NCBI RefSeq assembly: GCF_014284175.1
Contig: NZ_JACOGA010000018.1
Location: 62,001 to 126,000, forward strand
Length of the DNA: 64,000 nt
Source of the DNA: Affinundibacterium flavidum
GTDB taxonomy: Bacteria > Pseudomonadota > Gammaproteobacteria > Burkholderiales > Burkholderiaceae_D
Direction of reading: 5' to 3'
The first letter of the stretch is position 1. Each line of letters begins with the position of its first letter. A program made the position numbers and the translations under genes. Positions 53,171-61,524 of the stretch are shown piece by piece. The notes under the pieces are model-generated. The model was not told the origin of the DNA, did no database searches, and saw nothing but the letters and a program-made list of their open reading frames with translations.

Positions 53171-53443
53171 GTTTTATCCCTTAACGCTGATGATCTTTGG
53201 ATGATTTACAGATTCATCATAAACTGAATTTTTGAATGACATGTCAATGTTAGAATAATTAAGTGCTTCCACAATGTGTGCTTACAACATGAGTGAATTG
53301 CTAAACTTGGCTCATGTTATTTTAAAATGGTAAGTCGGCACGATAAGTTGGTATGCCATTATTCCCAATTTTTTCTAAGTAGACCACTTACGACTTATTC
53401 AGCAGGTCTCTTATCGACCAACATTGTGGTGAGCGCGGCACCT

Positions 53444-53472
53444 TTGAGCAATCTCATGAAAACCGTTACAAT
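53444..53472 (+). promoter_or_regulatory. Sigma70-type promoter of the arn operon
   Basis: TTGAGC at 53444-53449 and TACAAT at 53467-53472 with a 17-base spacer, 61 bases before the first gene. The rest of the 53171-53532 spacer shows no gene; a 65-codon frame there has no ribosome site. Regulators such as PmrA would bind near this site, but no convincing direct repeat was seen. Confidence 0.65.
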
Positions 53473-53532
53473 GCCGCAGCTTTTACAAGCGAGGCATAAG
53501 CCTGAACTACTACCCATCACTTGACGATCCTC

Positions 53533-53910
53533 ATGAAGCTGCATTCCACTAATACACAACAATACCAGACCGTGACCGCATACGATGATCAGGGTGTCGA
53601 ATTTAATTTAGTCCGTTTTGAACATAGCTTGCTTGTATTGCCAGAATCAGCGCCAGTCGTTTGGGATGTCGCCAATTTTGAAGCTTTGAGTCAAGAACAT
53701 TTTGAACAGATCGCTAACACTAACCCTGACGTGGTGATATTAGGTACTGGAAAAAAACAGAAATTCATTCACCCTAAACTGATTGCCGTATTGAGTGCGC
53801 AACACAAAGGCGTCGAATGTATGGACAATCAAGCAGCCTGTCGCACTTATAATATTCTGATGACAGAGGGGCGCAAAGTCGCTCTTGCATTGATTCTGGA
53901 GAAAGCATGA
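53533..53910 (+). CDS. Mth938/DUF498-domain protein
   Basis: A 125-residue small alpha-beta protein with the DUF498 pattern: YDDQGVEFNLVRFEHSLLVLP, VVWDVANFEAL, PDVVILGTGKKQKFIHPKL and a conserved middle. The human relative NDUFAF3 helps complex I assembly; bacterial members are unknown. It is the first gene of the arn operon and its end overlaps arnT by 4 bp (ATGA). The start ATG at 53533 lacks a clear ribosome site; TTG at 53521 is an alternative. Confidence 0.82.
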   Translation: MKLHSTNTQQYQTVTAYDDQGVEFNLVRFEHSLLVLPESAPVVWDVANFEALSQEHFEQIANTNPDVVILGTGKKQKFIHPKLIAVLSAQHKGVECMDNQAACRTYNILMTEGRKVALALILEKA

Positions 53911-55574
53911 ATCCATCCTATTTGAAAACGCCCTATGATTCGCCTCGTACATTGTGGGTGGTATTAATCGGTTTTTTAGTGGTGTGGTTTTATATGCTGG
54001 GTGCTCGCACGCTTGTTCCAACCGATGAAGGCCGTTATGCCGAAATGGCGCGCGAAATGATGGCGACTGGCGATTGGATTACGCTGCGTCTGAATGGCAT
54101 TAAATATTTCGAAAAACCACCGCTACAAAATTGGATGAATGCATTGACGTTTAGCCTGTTTGGGCTGGGCGATTGGCAAGCACGCTTATGGACGGGATTG
54201 TGTGGACTGATCGGCATTTGGGCGTCTGCTTATACCGCATTCAAAATCTATGGTCGTCGTGTCGCGATCAGTACTGCTTTGATTTTAGGATCAAGTTTTT
54301 ATTGGGCAGCAATGGGACATATCAATACTTTGGATATGGGCTTGTCCGGCATGATGACCTTGGCTTTGTGCGGTTTGTTATTGGCACAACGCGACGGTGC
54401 TAGCGATAAAGAGCAAAGAAATGGCATGCTGCTTTGTTGGGCTGGCATGGCTCTAGCGACGATGTCCAAGGGCTTGATCGGTTTTGTATTGCCCGGCGCT
54501 GTGCTGGTGCTGTACACCATTTGGACGCGTGATGTTGGTTTATGGCTGCGCCTGCATATGGGTAAAGGCTTGTTGCTGTTTTTTGCGATTACAGTTCCAT
54601 GGTTTATCTTGGTGTGGCAAGCGAATCCTGAACATCCACAGTTCTTTTTTATTCACGAGCATTTTCAGCGTTTCACTAGCACTGTGCATAAGCGCGGTGG
54701 TGCTTGGTATTACTTCTTTCCTTTGTTAATTATCGGTATTGTTCCATGGTTAGGGCTGTTGCTGCAGAGTTTGCTGACTTCGCTCCGCAAAGAACAAAGT
54801 CAATTTCAAGCGAAGAAAATGTTGGTGATCTGGGCGGTCTTTATTTTCTTCTTCTTTAGTATTTCCGGTTCAAAGTTACCCTCGTATATTTTGCCTGTTT
54901 TCCCTGCATTAGCGATTTTAATTGCCTGTGAATTAGAGAAAATTTCCGTTGTCAGCTTACGCGTCAATGCAGGCATGTTGACTTTGATTGGTGTCGTGTC
55001 CTTAATATTTACACCAAAAATCGCAGGTATCGCCAAGAGTGCTTACGAGTTGCCATTTTACGAGGCGATGATTCCATGGGCCTATGCGGCGGCTGCAATC
55101 GCTTTAATCGGCGGCTTAGTTGGGCTCGTGTTTGCAAAACGAAATAAAGATATTGCTGTTCTCGCGATAGCAATTGGTGGCTATCTCGGTGGTCAGGTTG
55201 TTTTCATCGGTCACGATCAATGGGGTAAATACAGTGCAGGTGTTTATCATTTGCCTGCAATCCAAGCAGAATTGAAGGCGGATACGCCTATTTTTGCAGT
55301 AGGACGTTATGAGCAATCACTGCCCTTCTATCTTCGTCGCACCACCATCTTGGTCGAGCATCCAGACGAAATGGAATTTGGTGTCGGCATACAGCCAGAA
55401 TTATGGATACCGAAACGCGCTGACTTTATCCTTAAATGGCGAGCGATGCATGCCAAAGGCGAGAAAGCCGTCGCATTTTTAAATCCTACTGTCTATAAAG
55501 CAATGCAAGACGAAGCGGTACCGATGAAGCTGCTTGGTGAAGATCCTAAGCGGATTATTGTCGCCATCCCCTAA
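53907..55574 (+). CDS. arnT: Undecaprenyl-phosphate 4-amino-4-deoxy-L-arabinose transferase
   Basis: A 555-residue GT-C family (GT39/PMT fold) inner-membrane enzyme that moves L-Ara4N from its undecaprenyl carrier to lipid A phosphates, giving resistance to polymyxin and cationic peptides. The periplasmic acidic motif TDEGRYAEMAREMMATGDW lies near 32-50; around a dozen hydrophobic segments follow and a periplasmic C-terminal domain comes after about residue 430. Starts with a 4-bp overlap on the DUF498 gene. Confidence 0.92.
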   Translation: MNPSYLKTPYDSPRTLWVVLIGFLVVWFYMLGARTLVPTDEGRYAEMAREMMATGDWITLRLNGIKYFEKPPLQNWMNALTFSLFGLGDWQARLWTGLCGLIGIWASAYTAFKIYGRRVAISTALILGSSFYWAAMGHINTLDMGLSGMMTLALCGLLLAQRDGASDKEQRNGMLLCWAGMALATMSKGLIGFVLPGAVLVLYTIWTRDVGLWLRLHMGKGLLLFFAITVPWFILVWQANPEHPQFFFIHEHFQRFTSTVHKRGGAWYYFFPLLIIGIVPWLGLLLQSLLTSLRKEQSQFQAKKMLVIWAVFIFFFFSISGSKLPSYILPVFPALAILIACELEKISVVSLRVNAGMLTLIGVVSLIFTPKIAGIAKSAYELPFYEAMIPWAYAAAAIALIGGLVGLVFAKRNKDIAVLAIAIGGYLGGQVVFIGHDQWGKYSAGVYHLPAIQAELKADTPIFAVGRYEQSLPFYLRRTTILVEHPDEMEFGVGIQPELWIPKRADFILKWRAMHAKGEKAVAFLNPTVYKAMQDEAVPMKLLGEDPKRIIVAIP

Positions 55575-55630
55575 GGCGTTTTTGGACGACTTTATTACTG
55601 ATTAAGAATTTGTTTTTACGAAAGACTACT

Positions 55631-56758
55631 ATGAGCGCAAACCAGGCATTTCTCCCCTTCACCAAACCGACGATAGATGAAGAAACGATCAGTGCAGTCG
55701 CGGATGTATTGCGTTCAGGCTGGCTGACGAGTGGTCCGAATGTGAAGGCGCTCGAAGCGCAACTATCAACTTACTTTGGCGGTCGTCCGGTACGCACCTT
55801 TAATTCTGGCACTTGTACAATGGAGATTGCTTTGCGCATCGCTGGCATCGGTGCTGGTGATGAGGTGATCACCACACCAAATTCTTGGGTTGCAACTGCC
55901 AATGTCATTATCGAAGTTGGCGCTACGCCCGTGTTTGTGGACATCGATCCGAAAACGCACAATATCGATTTGAATAAAGTTGAAGCGGCAATTACGCCAC
56001 GAACCAAAGGCATTATTCCAGTTCACATGTGTGGACTGCCTTGCGATATGGATCAGCTATATGCCATAGCTAAGAAGCACAATTTACGCGTCGTCGAAGA
56101 TGCTGCGCAAGCCATAGGTTCGACTTGGAAAGGTCAACGAATAGGCGCTTTCGGTGATTTCGCTTCTTTCAGTTTTCAAGTGAATAAGAACGTGATGACT
56201 GCCGAAGGTGGTTGTCTAGTATTGAACAATGAAGAAGAAGCGAAACTGGCGGAGAAATATCGCCTGCAAGGTGTTTCGCGTACAGGACTCGATGGCATCG
56301 ACGTCGACGTATTGGGCGGCAAATACAATATGACGGATATTTCCGCCGTGATTGGTTTAGGGCAAATGAAGCGTTTGGAGGAATTTAATGCCAAGCGTAA
56401 GGCGCTCGCGCATCATTATTTCACGAGCTTCGGTGCGGATTTTGAATCGTCTACTGGAGCAGAGTTGCCGGTTGCTGACTTTACGAATTCAAACTGGCAC
56501 ATGTTTCATATCGTCTTACCAGAACGCGTCAATCGCGCAGAATTTATGCAAAAGATGATGGATCTGGGCATAGGACTTGGTTATCACTACCGCGCCATTC
56601 ACTTGTTTACTTTATATCGTGAACGTGGCTTTACCGATGGCATGTTCCCTATCTCAGAACGTATTGGCAAACAAATTGTGACCTTGCCACTATTCCCGGC
56701 AATGAACGAAAGTGATGTCGAACGGGTAGTGTCTGCGGTAAAATCCTGCCTACAATAA
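55631..56758 (+). CDS. arnB: UDP-4-amino-4-deoxy-L-arabinose--oxoglutarate aminotransferase
   Basis: A 375-residue DegT/DnrJ/EryC1 aminotransferase that adds the amino group from glutamate to UDP-4-keto-pentose. PLP lysine in FSFQVNKNVMTAEGGC near 187, cofactor segment VEDAAQAIGSTW near 157 and N-terminal SGWLTSGPNVKALE near 29. ATG at 55631 gives the ArnB-type MSANQAFLPFTKPTI start; the longer in-frame reading lacks a ribosome site. Second step of L-Ara4N synthesis. Confidence 0.93.
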   Translation: MSANQAFLPFTKPTIDEETISAVADVLRSGWLTSGPNVKALEAQLSTYFGGRPVRTFNSGTCTMEIALRIAGIGAGDEVITTPNSWVATANVIIEVGATPVFVDIDPKTHNIDLNKVEAAITPRTKGIIPVHMCGLPCDMDQLYAIAKKHNLRVVEDAAQAIGSTWKGQRIGAFGDFASFSFQVNKNVMTAEGGCLVLNNEEEAKLAEKYRLQGVSRTGLDGIDVDVLGGKYNMTDISAVIGLGQMKRLEEFNAKRKALAHHYFTSFGADFESSTGAELPVADFTNSNWHMFHIVLPERVNRAEFMQKMMDLGIGLGYHYRAIHLFTLYRERGFTDGMFPISERIGKQIVTLPLFPAMNESDVERVVSAVKSCLQ

Positions 56759-56777
56759 TTTCTTGGCAGAAAAAACA

Positions 56778-57734
56778 ATGCATCCTGAACTTTCCGTTGT
56801 CATTCCTGTATATAACGAAGAAGCTGGCCTCGCTAAGCTCTATGAGCGCCTATATCCAGCTTTAGATAAGTTGGCTGAACGCGGCATCACTTACGAAATC
56901 GTTTTTGTCAATGACGGTAGTCGTGACCGCTCGGCGGAGATTTTAGCTGATCAATATCGTTTGCGCCCCGACGTGACTCGCGTTGTGCTGTTTAATGGTA
57001 ATTATGGGCAACACATGGCGATCTTGGCTGGTTTTCAAGCCACGCGCGGCGACATCGTGATTACCTTAGATGCAGATCTGCAAAATCCACCGGAAGAAAT
57101 TGGTGCACTGGTCGATAAAATGCGCGAGGGCTACGACTACGTCGGCTCTATCCGTCGCAAACGCCAAGATGCTGCATGGCGCACGTATTTATCAAAGGCA
57201 ATGAATCGTATTCGCGAAAAAATCACCCGCATCAAAATTACCGATCAGGGCAACATGTTGCGCGCCTACGGTCGTAATGTGATTAATCTGATTAATCAAT
57301 GTACTGAAGTAAATACCTTTGTACCTGCCCTCGCCTACACTTTTGCGCGTAAGCCAACAGAAATCGTGGTGGAACATGAGGAGCGTACCGCGGGAGAATC
57401 TAAGTATTCGTTCTATAGCCTGATTCGTTTGAATTTTGACTTAATGACGGGCTTCTCCATCATGCCTCTACAATTGTTTTCTATGATGGGCATGGTTTTA
57501 TCTGGCTTGTCGGGTGGCTTGGTCGTGTTGCTGTTGATCCGTCGCTTTTTCCTCGGCGCAGAAGCGGAAGGTTTGTTCACTTTGTTCGCGATTGCCTTCT
57601 TCATGATGGGCGTGATTTTATTTGGCATTGGCTTACTGGGTGAATACGTCGGACGTATTTACCAGCAAGTACAAGGTCGCCCGCGCTTTGTCGTACAAAC
57701 GATCTTAGAAGAAAAATCCGGAGATCAGGTCTAA
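56778..57734 (+). CDS. arnC: Undecaprenyl-phosphate 4-deoxy-4-formamido-L-arabinose transferase
   Basis: A 318-residue family-2 glycosyltransferase that puts the formylated sugar on undecaprenyl phosphate. GT-A motifs: LSVVIPVYNEEAGL near 4, FVNDGSRDRS near 40 and ITLDADLQNPPEE near 94. Two membrane helices near the C-terminus (about 230-300) hold it at the membrane. ATG at 56778 is chosen by homology; TTG at 56763 adds five residues. The formyltransferase gene begins 1 bp after its stop. Confidence 0.93.
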   Translation: MHPELSVVIPVYNEEAGLAKLYERLYPALDKLAERGITYEIVFVNDGSRDRSAEILADQYRLRPDVTRVVLFNGNYGQHMAILAGFQATRGDIVITLDADLQNPPEEIGALVDKMREGYDYVGSIRRKRQDAAWRTYLSKAMNRIREKITRIKITDQGNMLRAYGRNVINLINQCTEVNTFVPALAYTFARKPTEIVVEHEERTAGESKYSFYSLIRLNFDLMTGFSIMPLQLFSMMGMVLSGLSGGLVVLLLIRRFFLGAEAEGLFTLFAIAFFMMGVILFGIGLLGEYVGRIYQQVQGRPRFVVQTILEEKSGDQV

Positions 57735-57735
57735 G

Positions 57736-58671
57736 ATGAGCGAACTCTCCACTACGGCAATGCCGTCTGCCGTCGTATTTGCTTACCATAGCATCGGGGT
57801 ACGCAGTATCAAAACCTTACTGGCGCGTGGTATTAATATCAAGCTGGTCGTCAGTCACGAAGATAGTGCAACGGAAACCATCTGGTTTGAATCAGTCGCT
57901 GCTTTATGCGAAGAACGTGGTATTCCGCGCATTACGCCGGACAATCCAAACACGCCCGAAGTGATCGCACAAATTGCGGCACTACAGCCAGATTTTATCT
58001 TCAGTTTTTACTACCGCAATATGTTGTCTAATGAGATTTTGGCACTAGCAAAACGCGGTGCCTATAATCTGCATGGATCCTTATTACCGAAGTACCGCGG
58101 TCGTGTGCCAGTCAATTGGGCGGTTCTGCACGGTGAAACAGAAACCGGCGCAACTTTACATGAAATGACGGTGAAGCCCGATGCTGGTGCCATTATTGGA
58201 CAGATGGCAGTACCGATCTTGCCTGACGACACGGCATTTGAAGTGTTCGGTAAGTTGACTGTTGCGGCGGAACAAACTTTATGGAACGCCTTACCGGCGA
58301 TGATTGCAGGGAATGCACCGCGTATTGCTAACGATTTAAGCAAGGGAAGCTACTTCGGTGGACGCAAACCTGAAGATGGTCGTATCGATTGGACTAAATC
58401 AGCACAAGACGTTTACAACTTACACAGAGCGGTGGCTCCACCCTATCCTGGTGCCTTTACTGACATCAACGGCAAACGCTTCGTTATAGAAAAGGCACGC
58501 CTAATTAATCATTCCACCACAAAAATACCAGCAAATTTGCCGCAAGGACTATCTGTAGTGGATAATGTCGTTTTTGGCGTCTGTGGTGATGGTAAGGCAA
58601 TTGAGATATTGGCCTTGCAATACGAAGGTAAAACGCTGGACAAAGCGACATTGGCACTTCTGTTTTCCTGA
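57736..58671 (+). CDS. arnA: UDP-4-amino-4-deoxy-L-arabinose formyltransferase (ArnA N-terminal function)
   Basis: A 311-residue protein equal to the first half of E. coli ArnA (residues 1-304). The formyltransferase core has YNLHGSLLPKYRGRVPVNW near 109 with catalytic Asn and His, and VKPDAGA near 146 with the catalytic Asp. It formylates UDP-L-Ara4N with 10-formyl-THF. Starts 1 bp after arnC. In E. coli the decarboxylase lies in the same chain; here it is a separate gene 115 bp later. Confidence 0.92.
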   Translation: MSELSTTAMPSAVVFAYHSIGVRSIKTLLARGINIKLVVSHEDSATETIWFESVAALCEERGIPRITPDNPNTPEVIAQIAALQPDFIFSFYYRNMLSNEILALAKRGAYNLHGSLLPKYRGRVPVNWAVLHGETETGATLHEMTVKPDAGAIIGQMAVPILPDDTAFEVFGKLTVAAEQTLWNALPAMIAGNAPRIANDLSKGSYFGGRKPEDGRIDWTKSAQDVYNLHRAVAPPYPGAFTDINGKRFVIEKARLINHSTTKIPANLPQGLSVVDNVVFGVCGDGKAIEILALQYEGKTLDKATLALLFS

Positions 58672-58709
58672 TCCTTAGCCTTGCTATAAAACGATGGTGC
58701 TTCGTCTAT

Positions 58710-58764
58710 CTAGCGTAAGGCTAGCCGAATCCAATATCCGAATCTACTATACGAATCTAACTAA
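58710..58764. repeat. Small hairpin and 13-bp tandem repeat between the two arnA-type genes
   Basis: CTAGCGTAAGGCTAG forms a short stem (58710-58724); then CGAATCCAATATC, CGAATCTACTATA and CGAATCTAACTAA (58726-58764) form three 13-base tandem units. No T-run, so not a terminator. Confidence 0.65.
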
Positions 58765-58786
58765 TTAATTTCTCAGAGAAACTACT

Positions 58787-59827
58787 ATGAAAAAAGTCCT
58801 CATCCTTGGCGTGAATGGTTTTATCGGTCATCACCTCTCCAAACGCATTCTCGAAACAACGGATTGGGAAGTGTATGGCATGGATATGCAAACAGAACGT
58901 TTGGGTGACTTACTCAATCATCCACGTATGCATTTCTTTGAAGGCGATATCACCATCAATAAAGAATGGGTTGAATACCATGTGAAGAAGTGTGATGTGA
59001 TTTTGCCTTTGGTCGCGATCGCAACACCGTCAACTTATGTAAAACAACCTTTGCGCGTCTTTGAACTCGACTTTGAGGCAAACTTGCCTATCGTTCGCTC
59101 AGCAGCGAAATACGGCAAACATTTGGTGTTCCCATCTACGTCAGAAGTATATGGCATGTGCCACGACGAAGAATTCGATCCAGAAAATTCTGAATTGATT
59201 TGCGGCCCAATTAATAAACCACGTTGGATTTACTCTTGCGCCAAGCAATTGATGGATCGTGTGATCTGGGGTTATGGTATGGAAGGTTTGAACTTCACAC
59301 TGTTCCGTCCATTTAACTGGATCGGCGCTGGTTTAGATTCTATCCACACACCAAAAGAAGGTTCTTCACGCGTCGTGACCCAATTCTTCGGTCATATCGT
59401 CCGTGGTGAAAATATTTCTCTGGTCGATGGTGGCGCGCAAAAACGTGCGTTCACTTATATCGATGACGGTATTGATGCCTTGGTTCGTATCATCGCGAAT
59501 AAAGACGGCGTCGCTTCCGGTAAAATCTACAATATCGGCAACCCAAGCAACAATCACTCTATTCGTGAATTGGCGCACATGATGTTGGACTTGGCGGCTG
59601 AATATCCAGAATATGCAGAATCAGCCAAGAAAGTACAATTGACGGAAACAACCTCTTCCGCGTACTACGGCGGTGGCTACCAAGACGTACAAAATCGCGT
59701 ACCAAAAATCACCAATACGTGCGAAGAGTTAGGCTGGGCACCGACCACAACGATGGCAGATTCTATGCGTCATATTTTTGATGCTTACCGTAGTCAGGTT
59801 GCACAAGCTCGTGCCTTGATGGACTAA
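58787..59827 (+). CDS. UDP-glucuronate oxidative decarboxylase (ArnA C-terminal function)
   Basis: A 346-residue extended SDR equal to the second half of E. coli ArnA. The nucleotide-binding motif GVNGFIGHHLSKRI is at 8-21, catalytic Ser/Glu region PSTSEVYGM near 117, and YSCAKQLMDRVIW near 149 with the YxxxK pair. It oxidises UDP-glucuronate to UDP-4-keto-pentose with release of CO2, the first step to L-Ara4N. The gene starts with its own ribosome site after the 115-bp spacer. Confidence 0.93.
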   Translation: MKKVLILGVNGFIGHHLSKRILETTDWEVYGMDMQTERLGDLLNHPRMHFFEGDITINKEWVEYHVKKCDVILPLVAIATPSTYVKQPLRVFELDFEANLPIVRSAAKYGKHLVFPSTSEVYGMCHDEEFDPENSELICGPINKPRWIYSCAKQLMDRVIWGYGMEGLNFTLFRPFNWIGAGLDSIHTPKEGSSRVVTQFFGHIVRGENISLVDGGAQKRAFTYIDDGIDALVRIIANKDGVASGKIYNIGNPSNNHSIRELAHMMLDLAAEYPEYAESAKKVQLTETTSSAYYGGGYQDVQNRVPKITNTCEELGWAPTTTMADSMRHIFDAYRSQVAQARALMD

Positions 59828-59912
59828 TCGCTCCATCTTCGTCAGGACTGACAAAATTCGTGAGTCCTGACAGTTTCTGTATTCGAATATTGTTTTAAGT
59901 AAAAAGTCACTG

Positions 59913-60857
59913 ATGCCCACTATCGTATTAAAGATTGATGTGGACACCTACCGAGGCACCCGCGAGGGAGTGCCAAATCTGGTGCGCATCCTCAAGCAAC
60001 ATCAAGCCAACGCCACATTCTTGTTTTCCTTAGGTAAGGATCACACTGGATGGGCTTTGCGTCGAGCATTTCGTCCAGGTTTTTTCAAAAAAGTCTCGCG
60101 TACTTCGGTACTCGAACATTATGGTCCTAAAACTTTGATGTATGGCGTATTCTTGCCAGCCCCAGATATCGGTAAAGAGTGTGTAGAAGAAATGCGCGCG
60201 GCAAAGCGTGCTGGTTTTGAATGTGGTATCCACTGCTGGGATCATGTAGTCTGGCAAGATAATGTGCGCCGTCGCGGTGAGGCTTGGACACAAAAGCAAA
60301 TGACTGCCGCCTACGAACGCTACAATGAAATCTTTGGCGCTCCGCCTAAGACCTATGGAGCGGCAGGCTGGCAAATGAATCCCCATGCGTTTGCGCAGCT
60401 GGATCAATTCGGCATGCATTACTCGTCCGATACGCGCGCGATGTTAAAGGCAGATGGTTCCTTGGTAAATCCAGCGGCAGGACCATATCGCTTGAGCCAT
60501 GGTGATCAGATTTTTGACAGCGTGCAATTGCCGACCACCCTGCCCACTTTAGACGAATTGTTGGGTGTGGAAATTGATGGGACTGTCGTTACCGAGTCGA
60601 ATATTGCATCGGTTATCTTAGGATTGACGGCTGAACCGAAAAACCATGTATTTACTATGCATGCAGAGCTTGAAGGGCAAAAACTTGCCCCCATATTAAT
60701 TGAATTGCTCAATGGTTGGAGCGAACAAGGTTATCTGTGTATCTCAATGGGGCAATATTTTGCCAATATTCGAGAACAAGAACTCCCGGTTCATCCATTG
60801 ACATGGGCTGAGCTCCCCGGACGCTCTGGAGAATTGCTTGTACTAGACGCCAAATAG
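59913..60857 (+). CDS. arnD: 4-deoxy-4-formamido-L-arabinose-phosphoundecaprenol deformylase
   Basis: A 314-residue NodB-type polysaccharide deacetylase fold enzyme that removes the formyl group from the undecaprenyl-linked sugar at the inner membrane. Metal-site motif LKIDVDTYRG at 6-15, the His pair in CGIHCWDHVVWQ near 105 and C-terminal active-site HAELEG near 249. It is followed 41 bp later by bcp on the same strand. No arnE or arnF flippase genes appear in this window. Confidence 0.93.
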   Translation: MPTIVLKIDVDTYRGTREGVPNLVRILKQHQANATFLFSLGKDHTGWALRRAFRPGFFKKVSRTSVLEHYGPKTLMYGVFLPAPDIGKECVEEMRAAKRAGFECGIHCWDHVVWQDNVRRRGEAWTQKQMTAAYERYNEIFGAPPKTYGAAGWQMNPHAFAQLDQFGMHYSSDTRAMLKADGSLVNPAAGPYRLSHGDQIFDSVQLPTTLPTLDELLGVEIDGTVVTESNIASVILGLTAEPKNHVFTMHAELEGQKLAPILIELLNGWSEQGYLCISMGQYFANIREQELPVHPLTWAELPGRSGELLVLDAK

Positions 60858-60898
60858 GTGTCGGGACTTCTCCAAAAAAACATTTTCAGGAGAACTTT

Positions 60899-61399
60899 GT
60901 GTCAGAAAATCTCAATACCATCAACAATAAAGCCCCTAGTGCTTTGGGTTGTGAGGTTCCGCAATTTTCCGCAGCAATGACTAGTGGTGCTGAATTTCAG
61001 TTGTCGGCTTATTTAGGCAAGAAAGTCATTCTTTATTTTTACCCGAAAGATAATACGCCCGGCTGCACCACAGAAAGCATTGCTTTCCGCGATATCCATT
61101 CCCAGTTGCTGGCGAAGAATGCGGTGATTTTTGGAATCAGCCGCGATAGTTTGCGTTCGCATGAAGGTTTTAAAAGCAAATTGGAATTGCAGTTTGAACT
61201 CATCTCTGATCCAGATGAAACACTTTGTTTGATGTTTAATGTGATGAAAATGAAGAACATGTACGGTAAACAAGTACGTGGTATCGAACGCAGCACATTT
61301 ATTATTGACGAGGCTGGCAAATTAGTGAAAGAATGGCGTGGAGTGAAGGTCGCCGACCATGCTCAAGCCGTATTAGATTTTGTGAGTAGCCAAACCTAA
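60899..61399 (+). CDS. bcp: Thioredoxin-dependent peroxiredoxin Bcp
   Basis: A 166-residue peroxiredoxin that reduces hydroperoxides. Peroxidatic Cys in DNTPGCTTESIAFRD near 58. The resolving Cys found five residues on in many Bcp proteins is absent (Ile/Ala there), so it would be a 1-Cys form or use another partner. Starts GTG at 60899 with AGGAG 7 bases upstream. Probably the last gene of the arn transcript, closed by a strong hairpin. Confidence 0.92.
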   Translation: MSENLNTINNKAPSALGCEVPQFSAAMTSGAEFQLSAYLGKKVILYFYPKDNTPGCTTESIAFRDIHSQLLAKNAVIFGISRDSLRSHEGFKSKLELQFELISDPDETLCLMFNVMKMKNMYGKQVRGIERSTFIIDEAGKLVKEWRGVKVADHAQAVLDFVSSQT

Positions 61400-61430
61400 T
61401 TGAAACCTTATCATTACCAATTTACCAATC

Positions 61431-61480
61431 GAAAGCCGTTTCAGAAGACGATATTGTCTTCTTAAGCGGCTTTTATTTTT
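61431..61480 (+). terminator. Rho-independent terminator after bcp
   Basis: Arms AAAGCCGTTTCAGAAGAC and GTCTTCTTAAGCGGCTTT pair at 16 of 18 positions around a 6-base loop; T-rich tail. Separates the arn-bcp unit from phoH. Confidence 0.92.
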
Positions 61481-61524
61481 TGTTATTTTCCTTTTGTCAT
61501 ATTAATTTTTTCTAAGAGGTTCTA

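Noticed and set aside
53327..53524. 65-codon plus-strand frame upstream of the arn operon
   Set aside because: It contains the best promoter of the region inside it and lacks a ribosome site; judged non-coding.
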